This document shows, piece by piece, positions 30,895 to 40,377 of a DNA stretch of 64,000 nucleotides. The stretch lies in NCBI RefSeq assembly GCF_001950255.1, contig NZ_BDJK01000009.1, forward strand, positions 80,769 through 144,768, read 5' to 3'. The first letter of the stretch is position 1. Each line of letters opens with the position of its first letter. A program made the position numbers and the translations under genes. The notes beneath the pieces were generated by a model. It was given only the letters and a program-made list of their open reading frames with translations, ran no database searches and was not told where the DNA came from. The DNA is from Carboxydothermus pertinax. GTDB taxonomy: Bacteria > Bacillota > Z-2901 > Carboxydothermales > Carboxydothermaceae.

Positions 30895-32229
30895 ATGAAA
30901 ATCACTGTAAAAATCACCGCTGCTCTTTTGGCTGTAGCGTTATTGTCAGTGTTGGTAACCTCTTTTTTTGCTGTTCAGGAAATAAGCAATTCGTTTAATG
31001 CGTATATTAAGCAAAACTTATCTTCTAGAGCTCAGGTCTTAGTAAATTATATTCAAGAACTTTATTTTGCTGGAGGATGGGAAGCGGTCCAGGCAGGATT
31101 TCAATTTAACCGGGGAAGAGGTCCTGGTGGTCCTGGGCATATGCGGGGAGAAAGGATCATCATAACGTCAGCGGATGGTACAGTAGTAGTTGACAATGAC
31201 CTGGAGTACCTGGGCAGAAATGAGAAGCAGTTAAATCTAAAAAACGGGCAGGAGATTTATTTAAACGGCGAAAAAATTGGTACCTTATATTTACAGCCAT
31301 TTACCATTTACGGCCTTTTAGAAGAAAGTTTTATTGCCTCAGTTAAAAAAGCTAATATTCTTGGTGGGATTTTAGCTGTGGCTCTGGCCTTAATTTTAGG
31401 GGTTTTTCTCTCGGGACGCATTTTAGCTCCCCTTAAAGCTTTAATAGCGGTAGTGGGAGAGTTTAACGGAAAAAATCTTCACTTACGGGCGCCCCAAATG
31501 ACCAAAGACGAGATTGGTGAACTGGCCGCTGCTTTTAACCGGATGGCCGATACTTTAGAAAAAAACGAAAAGCTACGCCGGCAGATGATAGCCGATATTG
31601 CCCATGAGTTAAGAACGCCTCTTTCCATCTTGCAAGGAAATTTTGAACTTTTTTTAGAGGGAGTTATCGAAGCAGATCAGGAAAACCTGCAGTCTTTAGC
31701 GGAAGAAGTAAAGCGCCTTACCCGGATGGTTGAAGAATTACGGGAACTTTCCCTGGCAGAGGCGGGAGAACTTAAAATTTTTCCTGTTGTGGTTGAATTA
31801 AACCAGTTTTTCGGAGAAGTAGCAATGCCGTTTTTACCTATAGCCGAAACTAAAAATATTAAATTTGAACTAAACTTACCGGAAAAAGGGTTGAAATACA
31901 CCTTTGACCCTGACCGGATAAAACAGGTAGTTTACAACCTTTTAGCCAATGCCTTTCAATATACCGGTGAAGGAGGCCGCGTGACCCTAAAAGTAGACCT
32001 AAAGGAAAAACTTTACTTAGAAGTGGCCGACACCGGTCCGGGAATACTCCCGGAGGATTTACCATATATTTTTGAACGTTTTTATCGGGGAGAAAAATCC
32101 CGTTCCCGAACCACCGGTGGTTCCGGCTTGGGGCTGGCTATCGCCAAAAGTCTGGTAGAAGCCCATGGCGGAAAAATCTGGGTCGAAAGCACTCCTGGCC
32201 AGGGCACCACCTTTAAAGTAGTACTTTAG
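30895..32229 (+). CDS. membrane sensor histidine kinase with HAMP domain
   Basis: The 444-residue protein has a membrane helix at about 7-27, an extracytoplasmic sensor of about 125 residues that includes a Gly/Pro/Arg-rich loop (72-86, RGRGPGGPGHMRG), and a second helix at about 156-176. HAMP (about 177-228), HisKA with phospho-acceptor His237 in IAHELRTP, and HATPase_c with DTGPGI and GLGLAIAKSLVEAHGG follow. It phosphorylates the adjacent regulator. The sensed signal is unknown. The stop codon TAG is shared with the start of a 50-bp palindromic repeat. Confidence 0.95.
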   Translation: MKITVKITAALLAVALLSVLVTSFFAVQEISNSFNAYIKQNLSSRAQVLVNYIQELYFAGGWEAVQAGFQFNRGRGPGGPGHMRGERIIITSADGTVVVDNDLEYLGRNEKQLNLKNGQEIYLNGEKIGTLYLQPFTIYGLLEESFIASVKKANILGGILAVALALILGVFLSGRILAPLKALIAVVGEFNGKNLHLRAPQMTKDEIGELAAAFNRMADTLEKNEKLRRQMIADIAHELRTPLSILQGNFELFLEGVIEADQENLQSLAEEVKRLTRMVEELRELSLAEAGELKIFPVVVELNQFFGEVAMPFLPIAETKNIKFELNLPEKGLKYTFDPDRIKQVVYNLLANAFQYTGEGGRVTLKVDLKEKLYLEVADTGPGILPEDLPYIFERFYRGEKSRSRTTGGSGLGLAIAKSLVEAHGGKIWVESTPGQGTTFKVVL

Positions 32230-32277
32230 GGACAGTCCCCAATTTAGCCTTGTACGGTAATTTTAGGGACTGTCCCT
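32228..32277. repeat. 50-bp palindromic element, copy 2
   Basis: It has perfect 12-bp inverted ends, AGGGACAGTCCC and GGGACTGTCCCT, and 47 of 50 positions match the reverse complement of 741-790. It begins within the kinase stop codon. Confidence 0.85.
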
Positions 32278-32287
32278 AAAATTACAC

Positions 32288-32316
32288 TTGCTTGTTTACA
32301 AGGGGTGTGCTATAAT
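32288..32316 (+). promoter_or_regulatory. promoter of rpmE
   Basis: TTGCTT (32288-32293) and a perfect TATAAT (32311-32316) are 17 bases apart. The same TTGCTT -35 is used before the atp operon. Confidence 0.7.
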
Positions 32317-32353
32317 TTACTTTGTGTTAATATTTGAAAACGGGGTGAGAATG

Positions 32354-32551
32354 ATGAAGCCTGGAATCCATCCGGAATACGGTAAAGCACGGGTTATATG
32401 TGCTTGCGGCGAGACCTTTGAAACCGGCTCTACGAAAAAAGAGATCCGGGTTGAAATATGTTCTAAGTGCCATCCCTTCTATACCGGTTCGCAACGGACA
32501 GTAGAAGCCCGGGGTCGTGCCGAGCAGTTTAAGAAAAAGTACGGTCTCTAA
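32354..32551 (+). CDS. rpmE: 50S ribosomal protein L31, zinc-binding type
   Basis: I choose the second of two adjacent ATGs (MKPGIHPEY) behind GGGGTGAGA. The 65-residue protein has the L31 N-terminus and the four zinc-ligand Cys of the C+ type: C-A-C near residues 16-18 and [10 protein letters not shown] near 35-44. It sits on the large subunit at the subunit interface. A terminator follows immediately. Confidence 0.95.
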   Translation: MKPGIHPEYGKARVICACGETFETGSTKKEIRVEICSKCHPFYTGSQRTVEARGRAEQFKKKYGL

Positions 32552-32553
32552 AA

Positions 32554-32587
32554 CAAAGCAGAGCATCTTAGGCTCTGCGTTTTTTTT
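32554..32587 (+). terminator. Rho-independent terminator of rpmE
   Basis: GCAGAGC and GCTCTGC pair around a seven-base loop with a long T-run. Confidence 0.9.
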
Positions 32588-32604
32588 AGAAGTGGGGAGA
32601 GAAT

Positions 32605-33471
32605 ATGAAATTTAACTACGGAGGACAGGCGGTTATCGAAGGGGTTATGATGCGCGGCCCGGAAAAATGGGCAGTGGCAGTTCGCACTCCTTCAGGTAAA
32701 ATTGAAATAGAGGAACGGCCGGTAGCGGCTGCTGTAAACAGTAAATTTTTTAAACTTCCCTTAATCCGGGGCCTTGTTGCCTTGTACGACGCTTTAGTCC
32801 TCGGCATTGAAGCTTTAGTTTATTCGGCCAACCAGGCAGTGGAGGAAGAAGAGGAAAAACTAAATAAAGGGGAGCTTGGGGTTTCCATGCTTTTAGCCTT
32901 TGCCCTGGGGATTGGGCTTTTTGTGGTGCTTCCCACCTGGGCAGCCCATGCTTCGGCTCCTGTTATTAAAGCCTACTGGGCCCAAAACCTGGTAGAAGGA
33001 GTGATTCGGGTAATCTTGTTTTTCCTTTATGTCTGGGCTATCGGCCGTGTGGAAGATATCCAGCGGGTTTTTGCCTACCATGGAGCGGAACATAAAACCA
33101 TACACGCCTATGAAGCAGGCGATGAGCTTACCGTGGAGAATGTTCGCAAATATACCACCTTACATCCCCGCTGCGGTACCAGTTTTCTTTTAATAGTGAT
33201 GATTGTGAGCATTATTATTTTTTCTCTGTTAGGGGACCAAAACTTACTGGGGCGAATTTTAAGTAGAATTATTCTGATACCGGTGGTAGCCGGGGTAAGC
33301 TATGAAGTGTTAAAAGGGTCGGCCCAAATAAGTAATACCCTTTTGGGCAAGGTTTTAACGGCGCCGGGACTGTGGTTGCAGAAGCTTACCACCCGGGAGC
33401 CGGACGACAGTATGCTGGAAGTGGCCATAACATCGTTAAAAGCGGTAATAAAGGATGAGGTGAAGGCTTAA
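32605..33471 (+). CDS. yqhQ: DUF1385 family membrane protein YqhQ
   Basis: The 288-residue protein has the DUF1385 signature at its N-terminus ([15 protein letters not shown]), several membrane helices (about 90-112, 130-150, 190-215, 222-240) and a conserved [16 protein letters not shown] region (near 152-167) containing possible metal or catalytic His residues, then [10 protein letters not shown]. The function is unknown, but the gene is regularly found between rpmE and prfA in Firmicutes, as here. Its stop overlaps the prfA start. Confidence 0.9.
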   Translation: MKFNYGGQAVIEGVMMRGPEKWAVAVRTPSGKIEIEERPVAAAVNSKFFKLPLIRGLVALYDALVLGIEALVYSANQAVEEEEEKLNKGELGVSMLLAFALGIGLFVVLPTWAAHASAPVIKAYWAQNLVEGVIRVILFFLYVWAIGRVEDIQRVFAYHGAEHKTIHAYEAGDELTVENVRKYTTLHPRCGTSFLLIVMIVSIIIFSLLGDQNLLGRILSRIILIPVVAGVSYEVLKGSAQISNTLLGKVLTAPGLWLQKLTTREPDDSMLEVAITSLKAVIKDEVKA

Positions 33472-34547
33472 TGTTTGATAAGTTAGAGCAACTGGAAGAA
33501 AAATACGAGGAACTTTCCCGGCTTATTTCCGACCCGGAGGTAATCTCTGACACAAAGCGGTGGCAGGGTTACGTCAAAGCCCATGCGGAAATTGAAGAAA
33601 TAGTTCAGGTCTACCGGGAATATAAAAAGACCAAAAAGGAAATTGAAGATGCAGAAATGATGTTAGATGAAAAACTTGACCCGGAATTTCGGGAACTGGT
33701 GCAAAGGGAGCTTCAAGAACTAAAAGACCGGCGGGAGGAATTAGAAGCAAAGCTTAAAATCCTTCTTCTCCCTAAAGACCCCAACGATGAGAAAAACGTC
33801 ATTATGGAAATCCGGGCGGGGGCCGGTGGGGAGGAAGCAGCCCTTTTTGCGGGTGACCTTTTCCGGATGTATTCCAAGTATGCCGACCGGATGGGCTGGA
33901 AAGTGGAAATTATGGACAGTAACCCTACCGACCTAGGCGGTTTTAAAGAAGTCATCTTTACCATTGAAGGTAAAGGGGTATATTCGCGGATGAAATTTGA
34001 AAGCGGGGTCCACCGGGTACAAAGGGTTCCTACCACCGAATCGGGTGGCCGGATTCATACCTCTACCGCTACGGTAGCGGTTTTACCGGAAGCGGAGGAA
34101 GTGGAAGTGGAGATAAACCCCAATGACCTAAGAATCGATGTGTTCTGCTCGTCGGGGGCTGGTGGCCAGCACGTAAACAAGACCGAGTCGGCGGTACGGA
34201 TTACCCATATCCCTACGGGTATTGTGGTGTCCTGTCAGGACGAAAAGTCGCAGCTGAAAAATAAAGAACGGGCGATGAAGATCCTCCGGGCCCGCCTTTT
34301 AGATAAAGCCCGGCAGGAACAGGAAGCAGAGCTGGCGTCTGCCCGGAAGTCCCAGGTGGGTACCGGGGACCGCAGTGAGCGCATTAGAACCTACAACTTT
34401 CCCCAAAACCGGGTTACTGACCACCGGATTGGCTTAACCCTTCACCGCTTGGATGCGGTTTTAGAAGGGGATTTAGATGAAATTATTGATGCGTTAATTA
34501 CCACTGACCAGGCAGAGCGCTTAAAGCAGGTGGACAGTAATGCCTAA
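33471..34547 (+). CDS. prfA: peptide chain release factor 1
   Basis: The 358-residue protein is a full-length class I release factor with the GGQ peptidyl-hydrolysis motif in [17 protein letters not shown] (near 228-244). The PxT-type codon-recognition motif of RF1 lies near [10 protein letters not shown] (residues about 184-193); the PTT version, rather than SPF, marks RF1, which reads UAA and UAG. It is translationally coupled to yqhQ upstream and overlaps prmC downstream. Confidence 0.97.
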   Translation: MFDKLEQLEEKYEELSRLISDPEVISDTKRWQGYVKAHAEIEEIVQVYREYKKTKKEIEDAEMMLDEKLDPEFRELVQRELQELKDRREELEAKLKILLLPKDPNDEKNVIMEIRAGAGGEEAALFAGDLFRMYSKYADRMGWKVEIMDSNPTDLGGFKEVIFTIEGKGVYSRMKFESGVHRVQRVPTTESGGRIHTSTATVAVLPEAEEVEVEINPNDLRIDVFCSSGAGGQHVNKTESAVRITHIPTGIVVSCQDEKSQLKNKERAMKILRARLLDKARQEQEAELASARKSQVGTGDRSERIRTYNFPQNRVTDHRIGLTLHRLDAVLEGDLDEIIDALITTDQAERLKQVDSNA

Positions 34548-35397
34548 AACCCTGCGGGAGGCGCTTTTATGGGCAAAAGAAGTTTTAGCTAAGGCCGGCA
34601 TTGAAATGCCAGCCTTAGATGCTGAAGTCTTACTTGCCCATGTCCTTGGTATAAGCCGGGTAGGTATTTACACTAAAACCGACCGGATTCTGTCGGATTT
34701 TGAATGGGAACGCTTTACTGACCACGTAAAGCGGCGGGCGGCAAGAATACCGCTGGCATATCTTACCGGAAAAAAGGAGTTTTACGGTTTAGATTTTTTT
34801 GTAACTCCCGAAGTATTAATCCCTCGTCCGGAGACGGAACTCATGGTCGAAGAAGGAATAAGTTTTTTACGTAAATACCGGGGGCTTAAGTTAATCGCTG
34901 ACGTAGGTACCGGTTCGGGGGCGGTGGGGATTTCTATTGCCCGCCATATCCCCTTAGGTTTATTTTTTCTTTTAGATATTTCTCAGGAAGCTTTAAAAGT
35001 TGCTAAAGTTAATGCTCGCCACCATGGGGTTTATGACCGGGCAATCTTTGGTCAGGGGGATTTACTGGAGCCCCTTTTTTATCTGGATTTTAAAGGGAAG
35101 TTCTCCTTGATAACCGCAAACCTTCCCTATATACCAACCGGTGAATTGAAAGACCTTATGCCTGAAGTAAAAAAAGAACCGACTTTAGCTTTAGATGGTG
35201 GCTATGATGGTTTAGAACTTTACCGCCGTTTATTACCCCAGGCCCATCAACTTTTAGCGGATGAGGGGATAATACTTTTAGAAATTGCCCCGTACCAGGG
35301 AAAAGCTATAACCGAAGAAACCCGGAGCCTTTTTCAAGGGGAAATCAAAAAAGATTTAGCCGGAAAAGACCGGCTGGTAGTTTTAAGAAAAAAATAA
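34540..35397 (+). CDS. prmC: release factor glutamine methyltransferase PrmC (HemK)
   Basis: The 285-residue SAM-dependent methyltransferase overlaps prfA by eight bases. It has the N-terminal helical domain, a [19 protein letters not shown] segment, motif [13 protein letters not shown] (near 126) and the motif IV NLPY (near 200), where NPPY is usual. PrmC methylates the Gln of the GGQ motif in the release factors, including the product of the neighbouring gene. The NLPY variant occurs in some Firmicutes. Confidence 0.95.
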   Translation: MPKTLREALLWAKEVLAKAGIEMPALDAEVLLAHVLGISRVGIYTKTDRILSDFEWERFTDHVKRRAARIPLAYLTGKKEFYGLDFFVTPEVLIPRPETELMVEEGISFLRKYRGLKLIADVGTGSGAVGISIARHIPLGLFFLLDISQEALKVAKVNARHHGVYDRAIFGQGDLLEPLFYLDFKGKFSLITANLPYIPTGELKDLMPEVKKEPTLALDGGYDGLELYRRLLPQAHQLLADEGIILLEIAPYQGKAITEETRSLFQGEIKKDLAGKDRLVVLRKK

Positions 35398-35441
35398 CAT
35401 CGCCCGGGGGCAAGGGATGCTCCAGGGCGATGTTTATTTTT
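35397..35441 (+). terminator. Rho-independent terminator after prmC
   Basis: ACATCGCCC and GGGCGATGT form a 9-bp stem with an internal 19-base loop, followed by TTATTTTTT. Confidence 0.75.
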
Positions 35442-35597
35442 TCCGGGATGTTGGAGATTAGCCATAGATATTTTAGCCGCACCTACAACTTTCTTTTTAG
35501 GAATTTTAACCGAATTTTAAGAAAACTTGCCGGAAAAACTTAATTAAAGTAAGATAATGTATATGAAAATAACCTCATAGTGAACAAAGGTGCAAAA

Positions 35598-36623
35598 ATG
35601 GAGACCAAAATTTTAACGGTAAATCCTGAAAATCCCGAACTACATATTATCAATGAAGCGTCCGCGTACATTAAAAAAGGAGAGCTAGTGGCGTTTCCTA
35701 CCGAGACGGTTTATGGTTTAGGAGCCGATGCCTTTAACTCCGCGGCGGTATTAAAAATCTTTGCAGCCAAGGGGCGTCCTCAGGATAATCCTTTAATTAT
35801 TCATATTGCCCGGCACGAAGATATATATAAAGTAGCTGCTAAGGTTGATTCTAGAGCCCAAAGACTTATCGAGAAATTTTGGCCGGGCCCTTTAACTTTA
35901 GTCCTGCCCCGGCGGGCAGAAGTTCCTGAGGTGGTTTCCGCCGGCCTTCCTACCGTTGCGGTGCGCCTTCCCGACCATCCGGTGGCGGTGATGCTGATCG
36001 AAGCGGCAAAAACCCCCATTGCCGCTCCCAGTGCCAATCGGTCTGGACGACCCAGTCCTACCAGTCCCGAGCATGTGCTTGAAGACTTATCCGGGAAAAT
36101 TGCGGCGGTGTTAGCTGGCGGGTCTTGCCGCATAGGAGTTGAGTCGACGGTATTAGATTTAACGGTAGAGCCTCCGGTAATCCTAAGACCAGGAGGAATA
36201 ACTCCGGAAATGTTGGCGGAAGTCTTAGGCGAGGTTCGCCACTTTAGTCCCCAAGACCTGAAGGCACCTAAGGCGCCGGGGATGAAATACCCCCATTATG
36301 CCCCGAAAGCGCCGCTTTATCTTATAAAAGCTCCGGATATTGGGGATAGCGCCCGGAACTATCTTTCCCAGGGTAAAAAAGTGGGCTTACTGGTATCTTA
36401 TGAAACCCGGGAAAAATATTTAAAAGCTTTCAAAGGTAAGCTTTTAACCCTGGGGAGTCAAAGTAATCCTTCCGAACTTCTCCATAATTTATACGATAAA
36501 CTCCGGGAATTTGACCGGATGGATGTGGAAATTATTTTAGCGGAGACCTACCCCGAGGAAGGTCTTTATTTGGCCTTGATGAACCGCTTAAAAAAAGCAG
36601 CAGCGGGCAAGTTTATATCATAA
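35598..36623 (+). CDS. ywlC: threonylcarbamoyl-AMP synthase (Sua5/YwlC)
   Basis: The ATG at 35598 follows AAAGGTGCAAAA; a GTG at 35580 is inside an area without a site. The 341-residue protein has the YrdC/Sua5 catalytic domain (about 10-205; [41 protein letters not shown]) and a C-terminal Sua5 domain (about 235-341). It forms threonylcarbamoyl-AMP from threonine, bicarbonate and ATP for t6A tRNA modification. It begins a run of closely spaced genes to rpiB. Confidence 0.95.
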   Translation: METKILTVNPENPELHIINEASAYIKKGELVAFPTETVYGLGADAFNSAAVLKIFAAKGRPQDNPLIIHIARHEDIYKVAAKVDSRAQRLIEKFWPGPLTLVLPRRAEVPEVVSAGLPTVAVRLPDHPVAVMLIEAAKTPIAAPSANRSGRPSPTSPEHVLEDLSGKIAAVLAGGSCRIGVESTVLDLTVEPPVILRPGGITPEMLAEVLGEVRHFSPQDLKAPKAPGMKYPHYAPKAPLYLIKAPDIGDSARNYLSQGKKVGLLVSYETREKYLKAFKGKLLTLGSQSNPSELLHNLYDKLREFDRMDVEIILAETYPEEGLYLALMNRLKKAAAGKFIS

Positions 36624-36637
36624 TTGGGAGGACTACA

Positions 36638-37174
36638 ATGAGTTTTTGGGAAATTACTTTACTGGCAGTGGCTTTGGGTACCGACTCCTTTTCCCTGTGT
36701 GTAGGTCTGGGGATGGGGCGAATTAAACGGCAGGAAATTATCGCCCTATCCCTTACAGTTTTAGTTTACCATATCGTAATGCCTATTCTTGGCTGGTATG
36801 CTGGTGATTTAACGGGAAGGTTTTTGGGAAGGGTTGCCACTTATATCGGTGCTGCTATCTTAATCTACCTGGGCTATAAAATGATAAGGCAAGGTCTTTC
36901 TCCGGAAGACAAGCTTCCAACTATTAATTATAATCTCGCTGGACTTTTAATCATTGGCCTTTCGGTTAGTATGGATGCTTTATCGGTAGGCTTTACCCTG
37001 GGCACGGTAAAAGTAAACCTCTGGCTAGTTGCTCTCACCACTGGTATTATAGCCGGCTTAATGACCCTGGCCGGGCTAATAACAGGTCGAAGGGTAAGCA
37101 AAGTTTTCGGGGAACGGGCTCAATTAGTAGGTGGGCTAATTTTATTATTAATTGCGGGGAAGCTTATCTTTTAG
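36638..37174 (+). CDS. mntP: putative manganese efflux pump MntP
   Basis: The 178-residue protein has six membrane helices and the duplicated MntP motif, [13 protein letters not shown] (near 14-26) and [12 protein letters not shown] (near 111-122), whose Asp residues are thought to bind Mn2+. It exports manganese across the cytoplasmic membrane. No yybP-ykoY riboswitch is visible upstream; it is 14 bases from ywlC and so is probably operon-driven. Confidence 0.9.
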   Translation: MSFWEITLLAVALGTDSFSLCVGLGMGRIKRQEIIALSLTVLVYHIVMPILGWYAGDLTGRFLGRVATYIGAAILIYLGYKMIRQGLSPEDKLPTINYNLAGLLIIGLSVSMDALSVGFTLGTVKVNLWLVALTTGIIAGLMTLAGLITGRRVSKVFGERAQLVGGLILLLIAGKLIF

Positions 37175-37184
37175 GGGGTGAGGT

Positions 37185-37664
37185 ATGAACATCTTATTTG
37201 TATGCACCGGTAATACCTGCCGAAGCCCAATGGCCCAATATTTATTTAATAAAATTGCAGCTGAAAAAGGTCTGGCCCACGAAGCGCTGTCGGTGGGGCT
37301 TTATGCCTTGGACGGCGACCCTGCTACGGAGCAGGCGGTGCAAGCCCTTCAGGAGGAAGGGATTGACCTTTCCTCCCATAAAGCAACCCGCCTTTTTGAA
37401 GGGATTACCCGGGAGGCAGACCTCATCTTGACTATGAGCCGGGGACATAAAGAAGCTCTTTTACAACTTTTTCCCGACCTGGGAAACAAAGTATATACCT
37501 TAAAAGAATATGTAGGTGAAGAAGGCGATGTAGCCGATCCCTTTGGCGGGGACATTGAGGTCTACCGGCAGACGGCTTTGGAGTTGAAACAGCTTATTTT
37601 AAAATTAATTGCTAAAATTGAAGCTAAAGGAGCGGAGGAAGATGAAAATAGCGATCGGGTCTGA
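37185..37664 (+). CDS. ywlE: low-molecular-weight protein phosphatase (YwlE-like arginine phosphatase)
   Basis: The 159-residue protein has the P-loop CTGNTCRSPMAQ (residues 7-18; CX5R with nucleophile Cys7 and Cys12) and a DPF general acid near 113 (VADPFGGD). The Thr within the P-loop (GNTCRS rather than GxICRS) is the mark of protein-arginine phosphatases such as YwlE. It removes phospho-arginine placed by McsB. It overlaps rpiB by 23 bases. Confidence 0.92.
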   Translation: MNILFVCTGNTCRSPMAQYLFNKIAAEKGLAHEALSVGLYALDGDPATEQAVQALQEEGIDLSSHKATRLFEGITREADLILTMSRGHKEALLQLFPDLGNKVYTLKEYVGEEGDVADPFGGDIEVYRQTALELKQLILKLIAKIEAKGAEEDENSDRV

Positions 37665-38091
37665 TCATGCAGGATTTAACTTGAAAGAAGAAGTTAAAAA
37701 GCATTTGGAAAAAAAAGGCCTTTTGGTCCTTGATAAAGGCACGTTTTCAGCGGAAGCTGTCGATTACCCCGACTTTGGCGAAGCTGTGGCGGAAGCGGTG
37801 GTAAAAAAAGAAGCGGATTTTGGTATTGTAATCTGCGGCACGGGGATAGGTATTTCCATTGCTGCCAATAAAGTGCCCGGCATTCGAGCAGCTTTATGCT
37901 CGGATACTTTTTCTGCTCATTCGGCCCGGGAGCATAACAATGCCAACGTCTTAGCCTTGGGGGCCCGGGTAGTGGGGACAGGCCTTGCTCTTGACATAGT
38001 AGATACTTTTCTGGGAGCCTCCTTTGAAGGTGGCCGCCACGCCCGCCGGGTAGAAAAAATAGCGGGAATAGAGAAGAAATATTTGAGATAA
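37642..38091 (+). CDS. rpiB: ribose-5-phosphate isomerase B
   Basis: The ATG at 37642 follows GAGCGGAGGAAG. The 149-residue protein has the RpiB N-terminus (IAIGSDHAGF), active-site Cys in VICGTGIGISIAANK (near 66) and the HNNANVLALGARV segment (near 99). It interconverts ribose-5-phosphate and ribulose-5-phosphate. The start lies inside ywlE, a typical arrangement in Firmicutes with glyA downstream. Confidence 0.96.
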   Translation: MKIAIGSDHAGFNLKEEVKKHLEKKGLLVLDKGTFSAEAVDYPDFGEAVAEAVVKKEADFGIVICGTGIGISIAANKVPGIRAALCSDTFSAHSAREHNNANVLALGARVVGTGLALDIVDTFLGASFEGGRHARRVEKIAGIEKKYLR

Positions 38092-38140
38092 GATGTGAGA
38101 AATGGAAACAAGGTTTTTTCTTACTTCTAATTTCCAAGTA
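38092..38140. repeat. imperfect inverted repeat between rpiB and glyA
   Basis: AGATGTGAGAAATGGAAA and TTACTTCTAATTTCCAAG form a long imperfect stem-loop with CTTTTTTC-like centre. Similar purine-rich/pyrimidine-rich inverted pairs occur at 39459-39535 and 50571-50660. Confidence 0.5.
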
Positions 38141-38166
38141 TCTATAATAAAAGGGAGCGTGAAAAA

Positions 38167-39432
38167 ATGACCCATCTAAATTTTCGCTTAAAAGAGGTAG
38201 ACCCCGAAATTTTTGCGGCGATGGAGCAAGAACTCTCCCGGCAACGGGAAAAGATTGAGCTTATTGCCTCCGAAAACTTTGTAAGCCGGGCCGTAATGGA
38301 GGCGATGGGTAGCCACCTTACCAATAAGTACGCCGAAGGTCTTCCTGGCAAACGGTACTACGGGGGCTGCGAATATGTGGACGTGGTGGAAAATCTGGCC
38401 CGGGAGCGGGCTAAACAGCTTTTTGGCGCGGAGCACGTCAACGTTCAACCCCATTCCGGCGCTCAGGCCAACATGGCAGCCTATATGGCTTTTTTGGAAC
38501 CAGGCGATACGGTTTTGGGGATGAATCTTGCCCACGGGGGACACCTAACCCACGGAAGTCCGGTAAATTTTTCCGGAAAACTTTACAACTTTATAAGCTA
38601 CGGGGTCGAACCGGATACCGAAAAAATAAATTACGAAAAGGTCTTTGAGCTTGCCTATAAACATAAGCCCAAGATGATTGTTGCCGGGGCGTCAGCTTAT
38701 CCCCGGGTGATCGACTTTCGGCACTTAAAGGAAATTGCCGATGAAGTAGGCGCTTATCTCATGGTTGACATGGCCCATATTGCCGGATTAGTTGCGGTAG
38801 GGCTCCATCCCTCTCCAATCCCATATGCCGATGTGGTCACCACTACCACCCATAAAACCCTGCGTGGCCCCCGGGGCGGTGTAATTTTCTGCAAAGCCGA
38901 ACACGCCGCCAAAATCGATAAAACCGTTTTTCCAGGGGTGCAGGGGGGCCCCTTAATGCATGTTATTGCCGCAAAAGCGGTGGCTTTTAAAGAAGCCTTA
39001 ACTCCGGAATTTAAAGAGTACCAGCAGCAAGTGGTGAAAAACGCTAAAGCTTTAGCCCAGGAATTGGGGCATCAAGGCTTAAGATTAGTATCGGGTGGTA
39101 CTGATAACCATCTAATGCTGGTCGATGTGCGCCCAGTCGGACTTACCGGTAAAAGGGCAGAACAACTCTTGGATGAAATTGGGGTTACGGTAAACAAAAA
39201 TGCTATTCCCTATGATCCCGAATCCCCTAACGTCACTTCGGGCATTCGGATTGGCACCCCGGCGGTAACTTCTCGGGGCATGAAAGAAGGAGAAATGGCT
39301 GAAATTGCCGAAATTATAGCTCTGGTCTTAAAGAACCCGGAAAAGGAAGAAAAACACCGGGAGGCAGCCCGAAAAGTACAGGACCTGTTAAATCGCTTCC
39401 CGCTGTACGATAAGTTACCGTATAATGGGTAA
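38167..39432 (+). CDS. glyA: serine hydroxymethyltransferase
   Basis: The 421-residue PLP enzyme is full length. It shows [11 protein letters not shown] (near 34), [13 protein letters not shown] (near 58), the PLP lysine in [16 protein letters not shown] (near 228) and the GTPAVTSRG end (near 365). It transfers a one-carbon unit from serine to tetrahydrofolate, giving glycine. The ATG follows AAGGGAGCGTGAAAAA. It is the last gene before the repeat at 39459 and probably has its own promoter. Confidence 0.98.
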   Translation: MTHLNFRLKEVDPEIFAAMEQELSRQREKIELIASENFVSRAVMEAMGSHLTNKYAEGLPGKRYYGGCEYVDVVENLARERAKQLFGAEHVNVQPHSGAQANMAAYMAFLEPGDTVLGMNLAHGGHLTHGSPVNFSGKLYNFISYGVEPDTEKINYEKVFELAYKHKPKMIVAGASAYPRVIDFRHLKEIADEVGAYLMVDMAHIAGLVAVGLHPSPIPYADVVTTTTHKTLRGPRGGVIFCKAEHAAKIDKTVFPGVQGGPLMHVIAAKAVAFKEALTPEFKEYQQQVVKNAKALAQELGHQGLRLVSGGTDNHLMLVDVRPVGLTGKRAEQLLDEIGVTVNKNAIPYDPESPNVTSGIRIGTPAVTSRGMKEGEMAEIAEIIALVLKNPEKEEKHREAARKVQDLLNRFPLYDKLPYNG

Positions 39433-39458
39433 ATTTCCTTAGGGTCGACTCTATTAGA

Positions 39459-39535
39459 AGTAAGAGGTGTGAAGTGGGATGTGTGAAAATAAAAAATCTC
39501 ACCTCTAACCTCTCACCTCTCACTTCTCAAAGAGG
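39459..39535. repeat. imperfect inverted repeat between glyA and comEB
   Basis: GTAAGAGGTGTGAAGTGGGA faces TCTCACCTCTAACCTCTCAC and CTCTCACTTCTC. The pyrimidine side contains several degenerate seven-base repeats (CTCACCT, CTAACCT, CTCACCT, CTCACTT). Confidence 0.6.
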
Positions 39536-39542
39536 TGTTTTC

Positions 39543-39989
39543 ATGCGTCCGTCCTGGGATGAGTATTTTATGCAAATAACCGAGGTAGTAAAGACCCGCT
39601 CCACCTGCCTGCGGCGGCAGGTAGGTGCGGTTTTGGTAAAAGATAATCGGGTTTTAGCTACCGGCTATAACGGTGCTCCCAAAGGGGTTGCCCACTGCGA
39701 GACCGTGGGCTGCCTTCGGGAGCAGGAGCACATCCCCTCCGGCCAACGCCACGAACTCTGCCGGGGGCTTCACGCTGAACAAAACGCCATAATCCAGGCG
39801 GCGGTTTATGGAGTATCTACTCCCGGTAGCACTATCTATATAACCCACCAGCCCTGCTCTCTGTGTGCCAAAATGCTGATCAATGCCGGGGTAGTCCGGG
39901 TGGTTTACAAAGGGGAGTATCCGGATCCTCTGGCGATGCGGCTTTTTCAGGAAGCGGGAATTTTAGTGGAAAAGTACGGGGAGGGATAA
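39543..39989 (+). CDS. dCMP/cytidine deaminase family protein (ComEB-like)
   Basis: I use the ATG at 39543 after AAAGAGGTGTTTTC; the longer frame only translates repeat DNA. The 148-residue protein has the zinc deaminase motifs HAEQN (near 79-83, catalytic Glu) and PCSLCAKM (near 105-112), plus the GYNGAPKG loop and a CxxxxC/H extra zinc site typical of dCMP deaminases. It converts dCMP to dUMP for thymidylate supply. It is followed one base later by the MazG-like gene. Confidence 0.9.
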   Translation: MRPSWDEYFMQITEVVKTRSTCLRRQVGAVLVKDNRVLATGYNGAPKGVAHCETVGCLREQEHIPSGQRHELCRGLHAEQNAIIQAAVYGVSTPGSTIYITHQPCSLCAKMLINAGVVRVVYKGEYPDPLAMRLFQEAGILVEKYGEG

Positions 39990-39990
39990 A

Positions 39991-40299
39991 ATGGAGCAAA
40001 AAATTATTGCACTACCCCGTTTAAATGGACTTACACCTACTTTAGAGTCTACGGCTTTAAAACTTATGGAAGAAGCCGGGGAGTTGGCCCAGGCTATTGG
40101 CAAGTTTCGCGGGCTTTCCGGGGAGCGGGGCTTATCCGAAGAAGAAGTGGCCAAGCTTATTACCAAGGAGCTCCTTGATGTAGCCCAGACGGCAGTATCG
40201 ATGATGTTTGTTTTAGAAGAAATGTACGGCGTAGATATTGAAAAAGCCCTAAGAGAGCATATTGATAAACTAATCCAAAAAGGATATTTAAAACGGTAG
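39991..40299 (+). CDS. MazG-like nucleotide pyrophosphohydrolase domain protein
   Basis: The 102-residue all-helical protein has the MazG-type pattern LMEEAGELAQAIGKF (near 25-39; EExxE metal site) and KELLDVAQTAVSMMFVLEE (near 59-77; ExxD). It probably hydrolyses noncanonical or excess NTPs to NMPs. Adjacency to the dCMP deaminase (one-base gap) points to nucleotide-pool housekeeping. The small size suggests a single MazG domain that dimerises. Confidence 0.8.
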   Translation: MEQKIIALPRLNGLTPTLESTALKLMEEAGELAQAIGKFRGLSGERGLSEEEVAKLITKELLDVAQTAVSMMFVLEEMYGVDIEKALREHIDKLIQKGYLKR

Positions 40300-40301
40300 C
40301 C

Positions 40302-40362
40302 GGTGGTCGGTGTTAAGCGGTTGGTAAACGAAAAAATAAATTACCCTCCACCGACTACCATT
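40302..40362. repeat. inverted repeat between the MazG-like gene and wecB
   Basis: CCGGTGGTCGGTG faces CACCGACTACC. Related ACCGACCACTGACCACTTA sequence is at 20609-20628 and a similar string near 55889. Confidence 0.6.
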
Positions 40363-40377
40363 TAGAAAGGAGTAGCG

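Noticed and set aside
35480..35575. Third copy of the 11-base-step regulator box (TTTTAACCGAATTTTAAGAAAA) before ywlC
   Set aside because: The resemblance to the boxes at 27471 and 28870 is only partial and could be AT-richness.
38092..40362. CRISPR-like array in the repeated intergenic strings
   Set aside because: The repeats are few, imperfect and inverted, with no regular spacers and no cas genes.
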